Shown here: in pieces, positions 9,950 to 20,268 of the stretch
Numbering within the stretch: position 1 is the stretch's first letter
How the letters are laid out: the number at the start of each line of letters is the position of its first letter
Source of the DNA: Priapulus caudatus
Taxonomy: Eukaryota; Priapulida; Priapulimorpha; Priapulimorphida; Priapulidae
Length of the DNA: 28,532 nt
Direction of reading: 5' to 3'
Assembly (NCBI RefSeq): GCF_000485595.1
Contig: NW_014578021.1
Coordinates: 1-28,532 of the forward strand
The notes under the pieces: generated by a model
Database searches by the model: none
The model's input: the letters and a program-made list of their open reading frames with translations, nothing else
What the model was told of the DNA's origin: nothing
Made by a program: the position numbers and the translations under genes

Positions 9950-10177
9950 TTACTTATGAGAATGGCGCCCTCAGTGGTTCTTTTACGTCCCCATTGGCTC
10001 AGATTTATGGAGACGGGACCGCCATTTTACGTGGTCATCCGAGCCACGGGAGATTCACAGTCTCCAATGTTGAGAGCCAGGTTTTTACACCTTGAGAAAA
10101 TTCACTGCCCCTGCCGGGGTTTAAACTCGCAGCATTCAGTGGACAGTGCATGACGCCTACCACTGGGCCACGGAGGC
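9950..10177 (-). mobile_element. tRNA-derived SINE
   Basis: On the minus strand the element starts gcctccgtggcccagtggt. TGGCCCAGTGG fits the RNA polymerase III box A (TGGCNNAGTGG). About 35 bp further, GAGTTTAAACCCC resembles a worn box B, with the cggcaggggc stem after it. The tRNA-like head covers roughly 10177-10105. The body continues through the words gggacgtaaaagaacc, a segment common in invertebrate SINE-like repeats. I cannot fix the 3' end exactly nor see clear target duplications. The plus-strand 65-codon frame through it is not a gene. Confidence 0.65.
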
Positions 10178-10495
10178 ACCCACTATCGTCGTACTGCTAC
10201 CTCCTCCTCCTCCACTTCCTACTCTAGACCTTACGCTGTAATTTTACATTTATAGCAATGATTAACGTTGCCACATATGTTACAATGGAGTACATTCACA
10301 CAGGACCATTTTATTAAAAACACCTAATAATTATATATAAAATATATGAAATCAGGATTGAATCGATACAAATTTTTATTATTTACTCCTGATCGATCAT
10401 GAGAAAGAGTAAGAAGAAATACGACGTGGAACATAATATATATATAAAGCTAACTAAAGCTATTCAGTATTCTATAGCTATTCTAGAGTGTATTT

Positions 10496-10533
10496 CCAGA
10501 GCATATAAATAAATCTTGATTTATATTCTCTGG
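10496..10533. repeat. Imperfect hairpin related to that at 3911
   Basis: ccagagcatataaataaatc followed by gatttatattctctgg. Same outer arm as the hairpin at 3911-3951 with a few mismatches, and flanked by tattt on both sides. Confidence 0.75.
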
Positions 10534-10565
10534 TATTTCTATTATGGTATTCTGCCCTGGTATCT

Positions 10566-10925
10566 GAGACGAACACATAGAGTTGTATAAATATATAATA
10601 TATTTAGGGGTCTAATATATATATATATATCTTATATATATTTATTATATATATATTATATATATATATATTATATTAATATATATTATATTATATTATA
10701 TTATTATATATTATATATATTATATAATATATATATATATAATATATAATATATATATTATATATATATATATATATAATAAATATATTATATATATATA
10801 ATAATATATATATATTATATCTATATAATATATATATATATAATATATTAATATATTATTATATTATTATATATTATATAATAATATATATAGGGGTCTA
10901 ATATATAACTCTATGACGAACACAA
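10566..10925. repeat. AT-rich fold-back with matching ends
   Basis: About 280 bp of nearly pure TA repeats (10616-10890) lies between catagagttgtata near 10576 and its inverted partner tataactctatg ending near 10915. The words taggggtctaatatat occur in the same orientation at both inner borders (10605 and 10891), and gacgaacaca at both outer borders (10568 and 10915). This looks like an expanded AT microsatellite inside an inverted-repeat element. No coding content. Confidence 0.8.
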
Positions 10926-11255
10926 ACAAAGACGATACCCAATACTATATTCTACGATGCTATTCAATACGAAACTGGTCACGTGACATTCTTCCTGTGA
11001 CGCATGTCTGTGCGGCCATCTTCGAATTTCTATCAACAAATGATTGTTCTGGCCGTTATTTCACATTATTTAAGTAATTAAACAAAAAGGTATAGAAGGA
11101 TTAAAATATTGTTCAATTACTATGTCTGCCTTAGACAAAGTAACATAAAACTCTACTTTATACTGCATCATCACTCCATCCCTATCCAAAGCCGTTCATT
11201 AAAAGTCTAAAACTAAGGAGTAAGGGCTGATAGTGATAGGCCTACTGATGCTGAG

Positions 11256-11514
11256 AGGGTCTATGTCCCCCGGGGTACTGCCGGAACGTTACCCGTGGTA
11301 CGGTCGCGTAATATCCGCGGACGTACCCTGGTACTATCTAATATGCCAGAACGTACCTCGTCTACTCACTAACGAGTCTAGGGAGTCCGCCTAACCCCCT
11401 ACTCTCTAACCAACCCTGAACCCTAATCCTACCCCTAATTCCTCAACCCGCCTAACCATATCAATAGTGACCAGCGCGTAACGTTCCGGCACCGTACCCG
11501 GGGACATAGACCCT
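11256..11514. mobile_element. MITE-like inverted repeat, family copy 1
   Basis: Starts agggtctatgtcccccgggg and ends with the inverse gggacatagaccct. The arms continue inwards with gtactgccggaacgt and acgttccggcac. The ~250-bp element has a centre of degenerate cctaaccc words (11395-11460). No open frame, so it is non-autonomous. Further copies are at 13440-14057 and 14995-15107. A second tagtgataggg-tctat word lies just outside at 11530. Confidence 0.8.
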
Positions 11515-13439
11515 ATGAGGATTAGCTGATAGTGATAGGGTCTATCGAAAGTATCATCCTATGTCCCCTAGCTCCAAGAAATCGGTATTGCTAGGTTAGA
11601 TACTTCAAGTGGCTTGCAGCAAACACGTAGTGTCTAGCTCTTAGCCCAACTGACTGCCGGCAAATACTCTGGCGGCCACGGCAATCCAGTCCTAACGTAG
11701 CAAGCTCACCTATTGCCTATGCAAGATACGCCAAAGAACACTACAACAAATGTGATATTTACCAAATGAATCAGTATATACGTCCACCTTCTTGTAACCA
11801 TCAGTGCAGCTAGATGCGCTGGTACGTACGGTGTTACAGCGACTTTTTTGACGAACGAATTCAACAAATTTATGCAATTCGCGCGCCGATGTTTGCCTAT
11901 CATTCGACTGTGACTTAAACCGTAATGGGATCGAACAAAGGAAAATTAAACCGATCTGCGGTCCTCATGAACCAACCCCTACATCCGCAGAACAATTCCC
12001 ATCTAAGGTTTTCAAATGGCCCAGACCATTTGTGAACATCGTTTCAACTTGCTCTTGGTGTGTAATTTCGCCGTGGAGCCATTGTCGCAGCTTTTGTACT
12101 ATTCTGTCAGTATTCTTCTCTAGCGGAGTCTTTTTTGGTTTCCGCTGAGCGCCTCGCTAAACATGGCGGGTAAAAGCCGATTGGAAAGTTGATATGCTTT
12201 GTGAGAATTAGCAGATTATACCGTGAATTAAGAGATACATTCTAGCCCTAGAAGCAGGACAACTGTGATTAACAGGCATAATAGCCCATCGATTATGTCA
12301 ATTTTAACAATGCTAGAGTAACTGGCACCTTGTGTATTAATAAGTAGACATTACGAGATTATAGGCCAAACGCGTCACTTAGTTTGTCCAATATCAGCTG
12401 CTGTTACTAGAATGTCTAATTGAATCGCGTCAGTCGCACGAAAATCAGTTGACTGACTTCCTGTTTTACAGTTTCGAAACCCGCATACTTCGAACGCGGG
12501 TGTGATAACAGATTTCATAGCGTCCACCGACACTTTTCGCACGCATGCCAGCACAAACGCACGACCATGCCCAATTCGCCTCGGCCGCATCCCGTACGCA
12601 ATGCTCAGCGATAGTAACAGTACCGTAACGTATCTAACATACCTCCTTGATTGTAATTAATGAACGTGGCAATCTCACGTAACGCAAGCACGGACGCTCG
12701 TGATAATAGAAACGAGGCTGTGTTGGGGCCAACGCTATGGGAGGATCGCGCCCCGGACTAACCACGGCCACAACTAACACATGAAAGCAGAATGGCAACT
12801 ACGCGTACTTACGTATATTGGGTCAAACGATATGACACCTGTGTCTGAAAACTTGAAAGACATGTGGTAACCCGTTCATCTAAGCACCACGGATTTATTT
12901 ACTTGTGCCTCAATACCGAGATACAGCCCAGAGATACTTCTCTACAGCTCATATAGTCGTATATAAGCATCCGCGGGACAATACAATTCTCTGCTAAACA
13001 CCCGTAGCAACATGTCACGTTGTAACCGAATTCGAGCAATTTTTCCTTGGCAACCAATTTAGTGTTGGCGCCAGATTACCACGATTTAAACGGATTTCAA
13101 TTAGACATTTCTAGTAATATTCTACGTGATATTGCTGGAGCAGAACTATATACGTCGTTTTGACTAATATAGGTAATAATGTACTTATTTTATATCCTAA
13201 TCTATATAATTCTCAGTTTGACTTGTAGCATTCGTCAATCTTTGTCATAATCATGGCCTTATGCCTGTTATACTGTTCATATTTCAAACAAGGCGAAGTC
13301 AAATAGGTGGTCATAGACATATTTTATTTGGGATATTATACGATGATGTTTATTCATCTAGATCTGCAGAGGTGATAGTGTTTTTTGTTATTGAAGGTGT
13401 CGTCTGTATTATGACAATCGTTCGGGCCACAGCTGGTCG
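11515..13439. other. ~1.9 kb without a recognised gene
   Basis: Mixed-composition DNA. Open frames on the minus strand at 11706-11903 and 12375-12590 show no family motif. An ATG in good context at 12162 (AAACATGGCGGGT) reaches a stop after nine codons. I see no repeat family shared with the rest of the window. Confidence 0.5.
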
Positions 13440-14057
13440 TGCTACTAAGTCCCCGGCCAGGGTACTGCCCGAACGTACCCTGTTATGGTCCGGTATACCG
13501 GAACGTACCCTGTATTGTCCGCGGAATATATCCGGAACGTACGCGCTGGTAACAATCTAGCTGTATATGTTAGTGGTTAGGGAGTAGGCTAGGCGACCCC
13601 CCCTAGACTCGCTTATGGAGTAGGCGAGGTTACGGTCCGTCATATTAGTAAGTAGTTATTTAGGGTCACAATTCCACTTGTTGACGGCTGCTTAGGTACA
13701 CAAATGATGACACAGATTGCTGTGGTATCATCAACTGCAGCACAGTACTTCCGTATATCAAGGAATGATGCAAAAACCTAAACTTAAACCCTAGCCCTAA
13801 CCCTAACCTTAACTATACTTCGTAATACATAAGCCTAAGGTTATACTTGTATGACTTTAAGGGTTTTTGCATCATTCCTTATATACGGAAAGTCTGTGCA
13901 TTCAGTTGATGATACCACAAATACTGTGAATCACTTCGTGATACCTAAGTGCCTAAAGGTGGATTTGCGCCGTATTTAGTATCCAGGGTACGTTCCGGTA
14001 TATGCCGATCGGTAACCAGGCGTACGTTCCGGCAGTTACCCTGGGGGACATAGACCC
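13440..14057. mobile_element. MITE-like inverted repeat, copy 2, with nested insertion
   Basis: The left arm (from about 13450) has gggtactgcccgaacgtaccctg and cggtataccggaacgtaccctg; the right arm ends ttccggcagttaccctgggggacatagaccct at 14057 when read as separate short words. It is about twice as long as copy 1 because a second element (13691-13952) sits inside. The outermost left end is worn. Confidence 0.75.
13691..13952. mobile_element. Nested inverted-repeat element with telomere-like centre
   Basis: Left arm: cttaggta, then gtggtatcatcaactg, then ccgtatat.aaggaatgatgc. The right arm carries the inverse of each word in reverse order, ending tacctaag. Arms are about 100 bp with a few mismatches. 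The centre has aaaccctagccctaacccta, a telomere-like run that is a common feature of such elements and not a chromosome end. No open frame. Confidence 0.8.
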
Positions 14058-14080
14058 TATCAGCGCAAAACTAACCTATT

Positions 14081-14833
14081 CGTGAGCTCTAGTAACTTAG
14101 CCGATATAAATTCTGTCCCATATAATACCTTTTATATTTTTTGTGAGGGTTTATTGGTACAGAGACGGTGCTGCATTGAAAATTTCGTTGAGACTCGCAT
14201 TGCAATGCATGCGCGTGCGAAAATATCCTCACGCGTTCCCTTTTCTTCACATGCTTTACCTGCTACTGATATGTGGTATATCATGTGTACTGGTGCAATC
14301 GTGTATCACTCTAATGAAGATTGTTTTTCAGACACCCCACTTCATTAACTTGTTATTAATTTACGTTTCGCACCATTGTGAACAAACAACTCAAGGAAGC
14401 CATTCAGAGCGAGGCTTAACAATACCCCCCTAGGTTCTCGCTTGATATCGTGTGGCATCTGCAGAGGCCTCGATAGACTCGCGCTCTGATTGTCTGTATT
14501 GTTGTTAAATGGCGACTGTAATTTAATATACAGTTTAAGATGAAGGCGGGTTTCTGAAAACAATTCTTAAGAAAGTGAATAACGATTAGAAATGAATTGT
14601 ATACACATATTTCAGTAGCAATGGTTCAAGCCATGGTAGATAGGAAACGGTAGCTTTTTTTTCCGCGCCAATAGCGCGAACGGCCGCATTCGCAGTGCAT
14701 GATTTTGCGCATGCCGTATCTCACTGAAATTTCATGAGCCCCGTCTGTTCCTAATAACCTCACCAATAATATAATAAAAAGTTTTTATATGGGACAGAAT
14801 TATTCGGTCTATAGTAACTTAGCTCTAGTAGTA
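14081..14833. mobile_element. ~750-bp inverted-repeat element
   Basis: Left arm (14081-14235) has ctctagtaacttag, aattctgtcccatataa, then ggtttattggtacagagacgg and gcatgcgc. The right arm (14650-14833) has the inverses in opposite order: gcgcatgcc, ccgtctgttcctaataacc, ttatatgggacagaatt and agtaacttagctctag. Arms are roughly 150 bp with indels. The middle (14245-14645) contains no convincing gene; the 88-, 96- and 72-codon frames there are not conserved. Confidence 0.75.
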
Positions 14834-14840
14834 GTAGTAT

Positions 14841-14902
14841 ACTATAGTCCGCTTACATTAACTGCCGCTGGCCAGCGGCAGTTAATGTAAGCGGGCTATA
14901 GT
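14841..14902. repeat. Near-perfect 62-bp palindrome without loop
   Basis: Arms of 31 bp meet at 14871/14872 (ccgctgg|ccagcgg) and differ at one base only (tagtccgc versus tagcccgc). Beyond it, ttagctctagta on the left pairs with tactagagctaa on the right, with extra gtagtagta bases on the left. The sequence directly abuts the right end of the 14081-14833 element. A cruciform or a very young fold-back is possible. Confidence 0.9.
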
Positions 14903-14994
14903 ACTAGAGCTAATCGTAGCTGAGCTTGTGCCCAAACTAGAGTAGAGAGTAGGCCTAGAGTGTACATGTGCTCAGCTGGGATACTATTGCTGAG

Positions 14995-15107
14995 AGGGTC
15001 TATGTCCCCCGGGGTACTGCCGGAACGTACCCTGGGTACGGTCCGGTATACCGGAACGTACCCTGGTACTATCTAATATGCCGTACCGTACCTCGCCTAC
15101 TCCAACT
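14995..15107. mobile_element. MITE family copy 3, left arm only
   Basis: agggtctatgtcccccgggg to about gtaccgtacctcgcctac, matching copy 1 (11256 on) nearly base for base over 110 bp. No right arm follows; unrelated sequence starts at about 15112. A solo arm points to truncation or a sequence join here. Confidence 0.75.
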
Positions 15108-15110
15108 AAC

Positions 15111-15705
15111 TTTGGGTCTGACGAAGTATTAAGGATTTGTCTTGATTGAGCATTGTAAATGTAATACATCACCTCAAATTTTAGGTGGTGAAGTATCATC
15201 TGGACATAATATTGAAAGCCAAATAATTAGCTTTTTCCCCAAGGAGTAACTTTACTTCAATAAGTAAATTACAATATTAATTGCTTTCTTTTGCTAAAAC
15301 CTACACTCTCCTTCCAAGAAGTTTAATGTTAGAATAGAAAATTAAGGCTGAGGCCAGTGATTTTATTTTCGGGTAAGTGGATTGGAATGTGAGACTGGCA
15401 ACCCCTACCCATCTTATGTTGTGACCCTGGGGTCATGACCCCACTTAGTTATGATGTTGGGTCCTGACAATTTTTGCCATCTAGTTTCAATCTAATTCCT
15501 GGTGAGAAACCTGCAAACTATCGTCAAAACCTGTTCGATCTCTAGAAAATAATCGTGATCATGGAGAGATGAGTTTGGAACGTCATCCGTGTGTTTACAT
15601 GTTGGTGCAATCCGCACAGTGAGACGACTGACTCTTGCTGGATTGAGCTAGTCTGGGAGGTGCGCTTCGTACTGTGATCCATCCGCCACACTGCAAGTTG
15701 CAACC
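15111..15705 (+). promoter_or_regulatory. Upstream region of SUPT6H
   Basis: About 600 bp between the last MITE arm and the SPT6 start codon. It should contain the promoter and 5' UTR, but I cannot place a TATA box or start site with confidence. A perfect 14-bp palindrome ggggtcatgacccc is at 15429-15442. The final ~100 bp (gctagtctgggaggtgcgc…gccacactgcaagttgcaacc) is more GC-rich and may be 5' UTR. Confidence 0.4.
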
Positions 15706-15868
15706 ATGTCCGGATTCCTGGAAGACGAGGCGGAGGTGTCGGGGGAAGATGACCAGAAGTCCGGATCCGAGTCGGACGAGGACTCCGGCGCAGTGCAAGT
15801 GAAGGAAGTTCGTCATAAAAAGAAATCCAAGGCCGTGGTTGTAGACAGTTCCGAGGAGGAAGAAGATG
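15706..15868 (+). CDS. SUPT6H: SPT6 exon 1 (block 1)
   Basis: Starts at ATG in gcaaccATGTCC and encodes MSGFLEDEAEVSGEDDQ, the family N-terminus (vertebrate SPT6 begins MSDFVE-EAEESEEE), followed by a Lys patch HKKKSK and an acidic SSEEEED tail. Donor at 15869 (ATGG|TAATTC read as G|GTAATT), leaving phase 1. This acidic, disordered tail of SPT6 is linked to histone binding. A 157-codon antisense frame overlaps it and is a shadow. Confidence 0.92.
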
Positions 15869-16162
15869 GTAATTCTTGCATCCCCTAGTAGTAAGATATT
15901 GTCGTGATGAAAACTTGCGGAAGTGTATGTATTGCTGTATTAGTACCTTTTTATGATTTTTTCGAGTGTATAATAATGAGAAAATATGGCAGACAGCGGA
16001 GATATCAGACCTCATGCACTAGACATGTTAGATTATGCGAACACCGTATTATTACCGTCATGACTATGTGTTCCATATATGCGTGTTCATAGAATTTTTT
16101 TGAACAGCAGAAATTGTGCTTGTATTTTCAATTGTATTTGACTGCTGTAACCTGGATTTTAG

Positions 16163-16285
16163 ATGAAGATCTACTCAGAGAGGAGATGAAGGATCTGATT
16201 AATGATGACGTCGAGGAGGAGTCTGCCAGCAGCGGTTCTGACGACAATGCAGATAGAGGCAGAAAGAGGAAGAAGCGTGGAAGTG
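16163..16285 (+). CDS. SUPT6H: SPT6 exon 2 (block 1)
   Basis: Acceptor ggattttag; with the leftover base from exon 1 it reads DEDLLREEMKDLINDDVEEE, then SASSGSDDNADRGRKRKKRGSG. DLINDD corresponds to the GFINDDDDE segment of vertebrate SPT6. The basic RKRKKR is a likely nuclear localisation signal. Donor gtg|gtgaga, phase 1. Confidence 0.9.
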
Positions 16286-16658
16286 GTGAGAGCCTTCAAT
16301 CCACTAGTTGTACTTAGCAAGTTAGCAAACTACAGCTACCTAGCAACTACTTAGCAAAGTTCTTCTCTGCATTTGTCTAGAAAGAATGTAATTACAGGCA
16401 TACTTTTCCAACTTGCCATTAATGGTAGGTGGGAGAAAAAAATTGAAGCTGTGGAAAAACTTTTGAATCAGTCTATTGGTTAGTATAACATACACAACGT
16501 AATACTGGCGACAATTAACTGCCTCAAGATGTGAGGGACTTCCATTTCCACAGTTTCTTTGGACTTGGGACAAAATATGTAATTTTGCTTGTTGATATTG
16601 GTGTTATATCAGTATATTGTCTCTAGCTAATGCCTGTATGTGAAACTTTTTTGCGCAG

Positions 16659-16756
16659 GTGAAGAAGAAGATGAGGATGATGATGATGATGATGACAGAC
16701 TCGAAGATGAAGATTATGACTTAATTGAGGAAAATCTCGGTGTGAAGGTCAAACGT
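16659..16756 (+). CDS. SUPT6H: SPT6 exon 3 (block 1)
   Basis: Acceptor tttttgcgcag. After a run of acidic residues (GAT repeats at 16676-16696) it has [20 protein letters not shown], nearly identical to the vertebrate [20 protein letters not shown] and the strongest family signature in the N-terminal part. Donor cgt|gtaagt, phase 0. Confidence 0.95.
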
Positions 16757-16995
16757 GTAAGTAGTTTCTTCCGTTCTTTTATTGAGTTGTCCGGCTAAAT
16801 TGTCTCTTGTTTAGAATAAATGTAGTTATGCTTTATGTGAAGATTGTTATCATAAACTGAAAATTTGATTTTGTATGTATATATCTCATGACGTTTTATG
16901 CACTGGAATAAACTACTCAATCGTGCCTGAATGCTATCGGAACTAAATACGTAACAATGTGACGATTAACCTCGTTTCTCGTGAATCGCAAACAG

Positions 16996-17136
16996 AAAAA
17001 GTTCCGGCGTCTGCGCAAGATATCGGATGACGACGACAGCGACAATGAGGCGGGTCATGACCTTGCGAAGGTCGACGACCGCGACGCCATCGCCAACGAG
17101 CTGTTCCAGGGCTCGGACGACGACGAGTCAACGGCG
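16996..17136 (+). CDS. SUPT6H: SPT6 exon 4 (block 1)
   Basis: KKFRRLRKISDDDDSDNEAG continuing to RDAIANELFQGSDDDESTA, 47 codons, matching the vertebrate KYRRVKKMSDDEDDD ... EAIAEEIFQDGE. The acceptor cgcaaacag has a weak pyrimidine tract, so the start could shift by a few codons. Donor gcg|gtcagt, phase 0. The next intron, 17137-19220, is by far the longest in the locus (2.1 kb). Confidence 0.88.
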
Positions 17137-19220
17137 GTCAGTTCTGCACGAATAGTTGCTACAGCTATTGCATTGTGTATTATATTGTATATCGTATAGA
17201 AGTTTTGGGGCAGAAACAAAATGAGTCTGAACATTAGCCTTGACTTTAACTTTTTAATGTAGACCAGACCTCTATACACTGCATATGAGTAACTTACTAC
17301 TTTACCATGTTTCTGTCAACTGTGTATGAGAAATAGTTAATGTTAAGATCAATGTTAAGACAAATTTTGTTTCTGACAACAGGCCCCTGTTGTGTTGTAC
17401 TGTATCATATATTGCATAGCTGTCGTATTGTGTAGTTTATAGCATATTGTATAGCATTTGTATTGTATTAGAGTCGAAGATATCTTTCTTGCTTTGCTAG
17501 GTAGGAGTTACTGTGGTCTCATAGCGTCACAGTATATAATATATAATTTTTTCGCACTAGTCTATAGACAACTGTTAACAAATTTTCATCAGCCCCACCA
17601 AAATTTACTATTCTTTGTAAATTTTGTTTGATGAGGCTTTAAATTCCAAATATAATTTTGGCCTCTGGGCCTCTAGCAAAGTTGTACCTAGAATTTAGAA
17701 AGGTTTGATATTTGCTCAGTAGCATGTAGGTGTGCTGTCATAATTCCATAGCAAGTGCTGAAAGTGTGCTGTTTACTGCTATCTTGGGCAGCCAGTTACT
17801 ATGATTTTTTAAGTGAAATGCAAAAAAAAACACCTGATCGCTGCTTCAGTTGATTTCATTTCATATAAAATCATTGATGCAACTTCTGTAGATGGCTGAT
17901 TTAGCATTAATTGTGTAACCTAAGCAGAAATGAAGTAGTGAGTGTTATTGCCACAACAATGTTAATCGTTAGTGATAATTTCTGCTTATAGACACTGCTG
18001 CCAAGTATTCTAGTAGCTCTTATCTTAGCCTTGCTGTAGGCTAACTGCTTTGCATGGCATGTAAATGCATGTCTCTGTGATTTATACACACCGGCTCTTT
18101 TCTTACCCATGTATGAGTTTAATCCTGACTAGATTTTGGTTAAGCATGCGCTGACAATCAGGTGACCTTGTCTTATGATGCGTTATGGTCAAAATGTTAC
18201 CTCAACTCCTGCTTAATCGAGACTGAATATCTAAGCTACTATTTAAGAGGAGGGTTATACGATTACGTGGCTGCATACACATACATGCACACAAGGATAC
18301 AGACAGGCATGTGTGTATGCATAGATGCATTCAAACAGGCATGTGCATTAATGCAATCACAAACGTGCAGGCGCACGCACACACATGCACATGCACCACA
18401 CACATACACACATTCATAGGTACTGTCTATCTCCTGTTCTTATGTGCCTAACTTTGTGCGGAATCCTGAACTGCATATATTGTTGCCGTGTGAAGTCGGA
18501 GAGACTGTCATGCTTTCTTATTATATTGCTTCTATGGGGGCGTTTTTCTTTAATTCATAGAAGTTACTATATCTTTAACAAGGAGTGGTAGCAGTTGCTA
18601 ATGCCTCTTTCATACAGCTAACAATATACTCTTGTTAAATAAAATCCTTTCTTTTTCACGGCCCTCTTTAATGCCAGATGGTAAAGGTGACTAAAAAGGT
18701 GATTTTATATTTCTGCAAGTGAAGGTAGGGGAATCTGGCTATGGCACCATGATGATAATTAGCTTCTGGTTCAAAAGGCCGAAGTTGTGTGAAGGGAAGG
18801 GTAGTGCTAAGCCATGCTGTTTCCCTACCTTTGTTTGCTATGTAAATGTAACCTTTGCCATTAGACCAGATTATAGAGTAGTGGATGCATCTATTATCAT
18901 GGTATCATTCCACAACAGACATCAATAACTCGTGAAAATGATGGGTGGCTGTAAATGAAAAGGTCTTTCAGAACATTGAGACTTTCTTCCTTGCGAGATG
19001 CACTGGGGAGGGTAGCTACGTGCTATTTCTGATCTATTGTGGCTGAGTGTGTGAGTTAATCGCGAATAAATAAAGAATTTGCGACTACATTGAAAGATAC
19101 GGTAATGTTGTCGAGTTGGAATGGGTTTGCACTCACTGCCAGTCATTTCCAAACTAGCTGTGTGGTGGTAGTGAACATTAAAAATAATTTTGTAATAATT
19201 CCCATGCTTGGAATTTCCAG
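17137..19220. other. Long SPT6 intron 4, no gene seen
   Basis: Contains low-complexity tgtattgta-type runs (17390-17470), an imperfect inverted repeat around tcatcagcc..aaatttac and gtaaattttgtttgatgaggc (17589-17637), and a CA/CACACA-rich stretch (18270-18417). Frames here (for example 18162-18419, 18922-19323 minus) lack conservation or run through simple repeats. Confidence 0.6.
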
Positions 19221-19287
19221 GAGCCCCGGCGGCCTGAGTCAGTTCCAGAAGAGGTTGGGGATGATGAAGAAGGAGAGGAAGAATCGG
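19221..19287 (+). CDS. SUPT6H: SPT6 exon 5 (end of block 1)
   Basis: Acceptor aatttccag; EPRRPESVPEEVGDDEEGEE then ES and one leftover base before donor g|gtgagt at 19288. Corresponds to the acidic linker before the DDFIVDD motif. Phase 1 matches the exon at 20473, not the phase-0 exon at 19497 that follows in the window. This is the first order break. The exon is short and acidic, so on sequence alone it is weaker than its neighbours; its phase match supports it. Confidence 0.8.
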
Positions 19288-19496
19288 GTGAGTTGCAGGA
19301 GAGATTAACATGAGGGTCATCATGTGGAGTTACGTAAAATTACAGTTACTGCTAATATTTCCATCATGTCTCAGATGCATTATCTCACGTATCGAATAAA
19401 TAATGCATAATTGTGTATATCATCCTTGCATGTGTTGGTTGGTTATGACGCTGACTGATAGTGGATATTTAGTATTATGTTGCACTTACCTTGCAG

Positions 19497-19598
19497 GCAG
19501 AGGATGATGGTCTGATTAAGATTACAATGGGAATCGACCTTGGGTCATATGAAGGTCACCAGTCATACTATGAAGAAATCAAGCAGCTGTATTATCGT
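19497..19598 (+). CDS. SUPT6H: SPT6 exon, block 5 first exon (displaced)
   Basis: Acceptor cttaccttgcag. AEDDGLIKITMGIDLGSYEG, then HQSYYEEIKQLYYR, matching vertebrate AEDEGLLTTDISIDL ... YFEEIKQFYYR. In the protein this follows the exon at 25071-25166 (…FLKMSM), which ends phase 0, as required. Donor cgt|gtaagt, phase 0. Confidence 0.95.
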
Positions 19599-20043
19599 GT
19601 AAGTGCCGCTTCATGATCTGATTTCCGTACTAGTATCTTGCTGTGTTTAATGTATATCTTATTGTATTTGTGGTGTTTTTAAACCCTTGGGGCTAATCAT
19701 GGACCATAGGCCATTTGCAACTGTGTTTCTATCCTCAAGGTGTTCCTATAAGGTATCTCTTAAAGGGTCTCTTAAGGGTATCTCTAAGGGTCTTGAGGTA
19801 TCCCTTAAGAGTTCTCTTCTCTGTGTTTCTATAAGGTATTTTTCAATGCCTTATTCAAGAGCACAGCAGCAGTACCCCATTATTAGTGTAGTCTGTTAAA
19901 AAAATCAGTTCAATCTAGTGATAACTGTTTGCACGTAATTTAAATAACCCGTGATTTCATCGTGATTCACTGTTTAACGAAATGCTTGTCATTTAAATTA
20001 TTAACAATTCTAGTAATCATAATCGATGATTGGCTTGTCGTAG

Positions 20044-20187
20044 GATGAGTTTAGTCACACAGTGCAGGAGTGGAACCAGCTCAGAGAGCAGACACTACAG
20101 AGGACTCTCAATACCATGCTGTATCCATTCTTTGCGAAAGAGCTAAAATGGAAGCTGCTGCAAGAGGCGAAAGATGGCATCATCAAG
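20044..20187 (+). CDS. SUPT6H: SPT6 exon, block 5 second exon (displaced)
   Basis: DEFSHTVQEWNQLREQTLQR, then LYPFFAKELKWKLLQEAKDG and IIK; 48 codons, the long helical segment after YYR in SPT6 (Tex-like core). Directly follows the previous exon in both the window and the protein. Donor aag|gtatga, phase 0; its protein neighbour is the exon at 22299 (ASSRKLYNW), not the exon that follows here. Confidence 0.95.
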
Positions 20188-20268
20188 GTATGATCTACGT
20201 CTGCATGTCACTGTGTCTAGTGTATGGCAGTACAACTGATGCGTTAATTATTGTTTGTATGGCGCACA

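Noticed and set aside
10105-10177. Functional tRNA gene
   Set aside because: Box B and the stems are degenerate and the sequence continues into a SINE body.
12162-12191. First exon starting MAGKSRLES
   Set aside because: Good start context but a stop after nine codons, only a weak donor, and no following exon.
13783-13815. Telomere
   Set aside because: Only a few ccctaa units, inside a fold-back element flanked by ordinary sequence on both sides.
15542-16015. 157-codon minus-strand frame
   Set aside because: It lies opposite SPT6 exon 1 and its intron; the plus strand carries the conserved protein.
19687-19899. Frame with repeated LKGSLKGISKG words
   Set aside because: It lies in an SPT6 intron and reflects a local aaggtatctctt tandem, not a gene.
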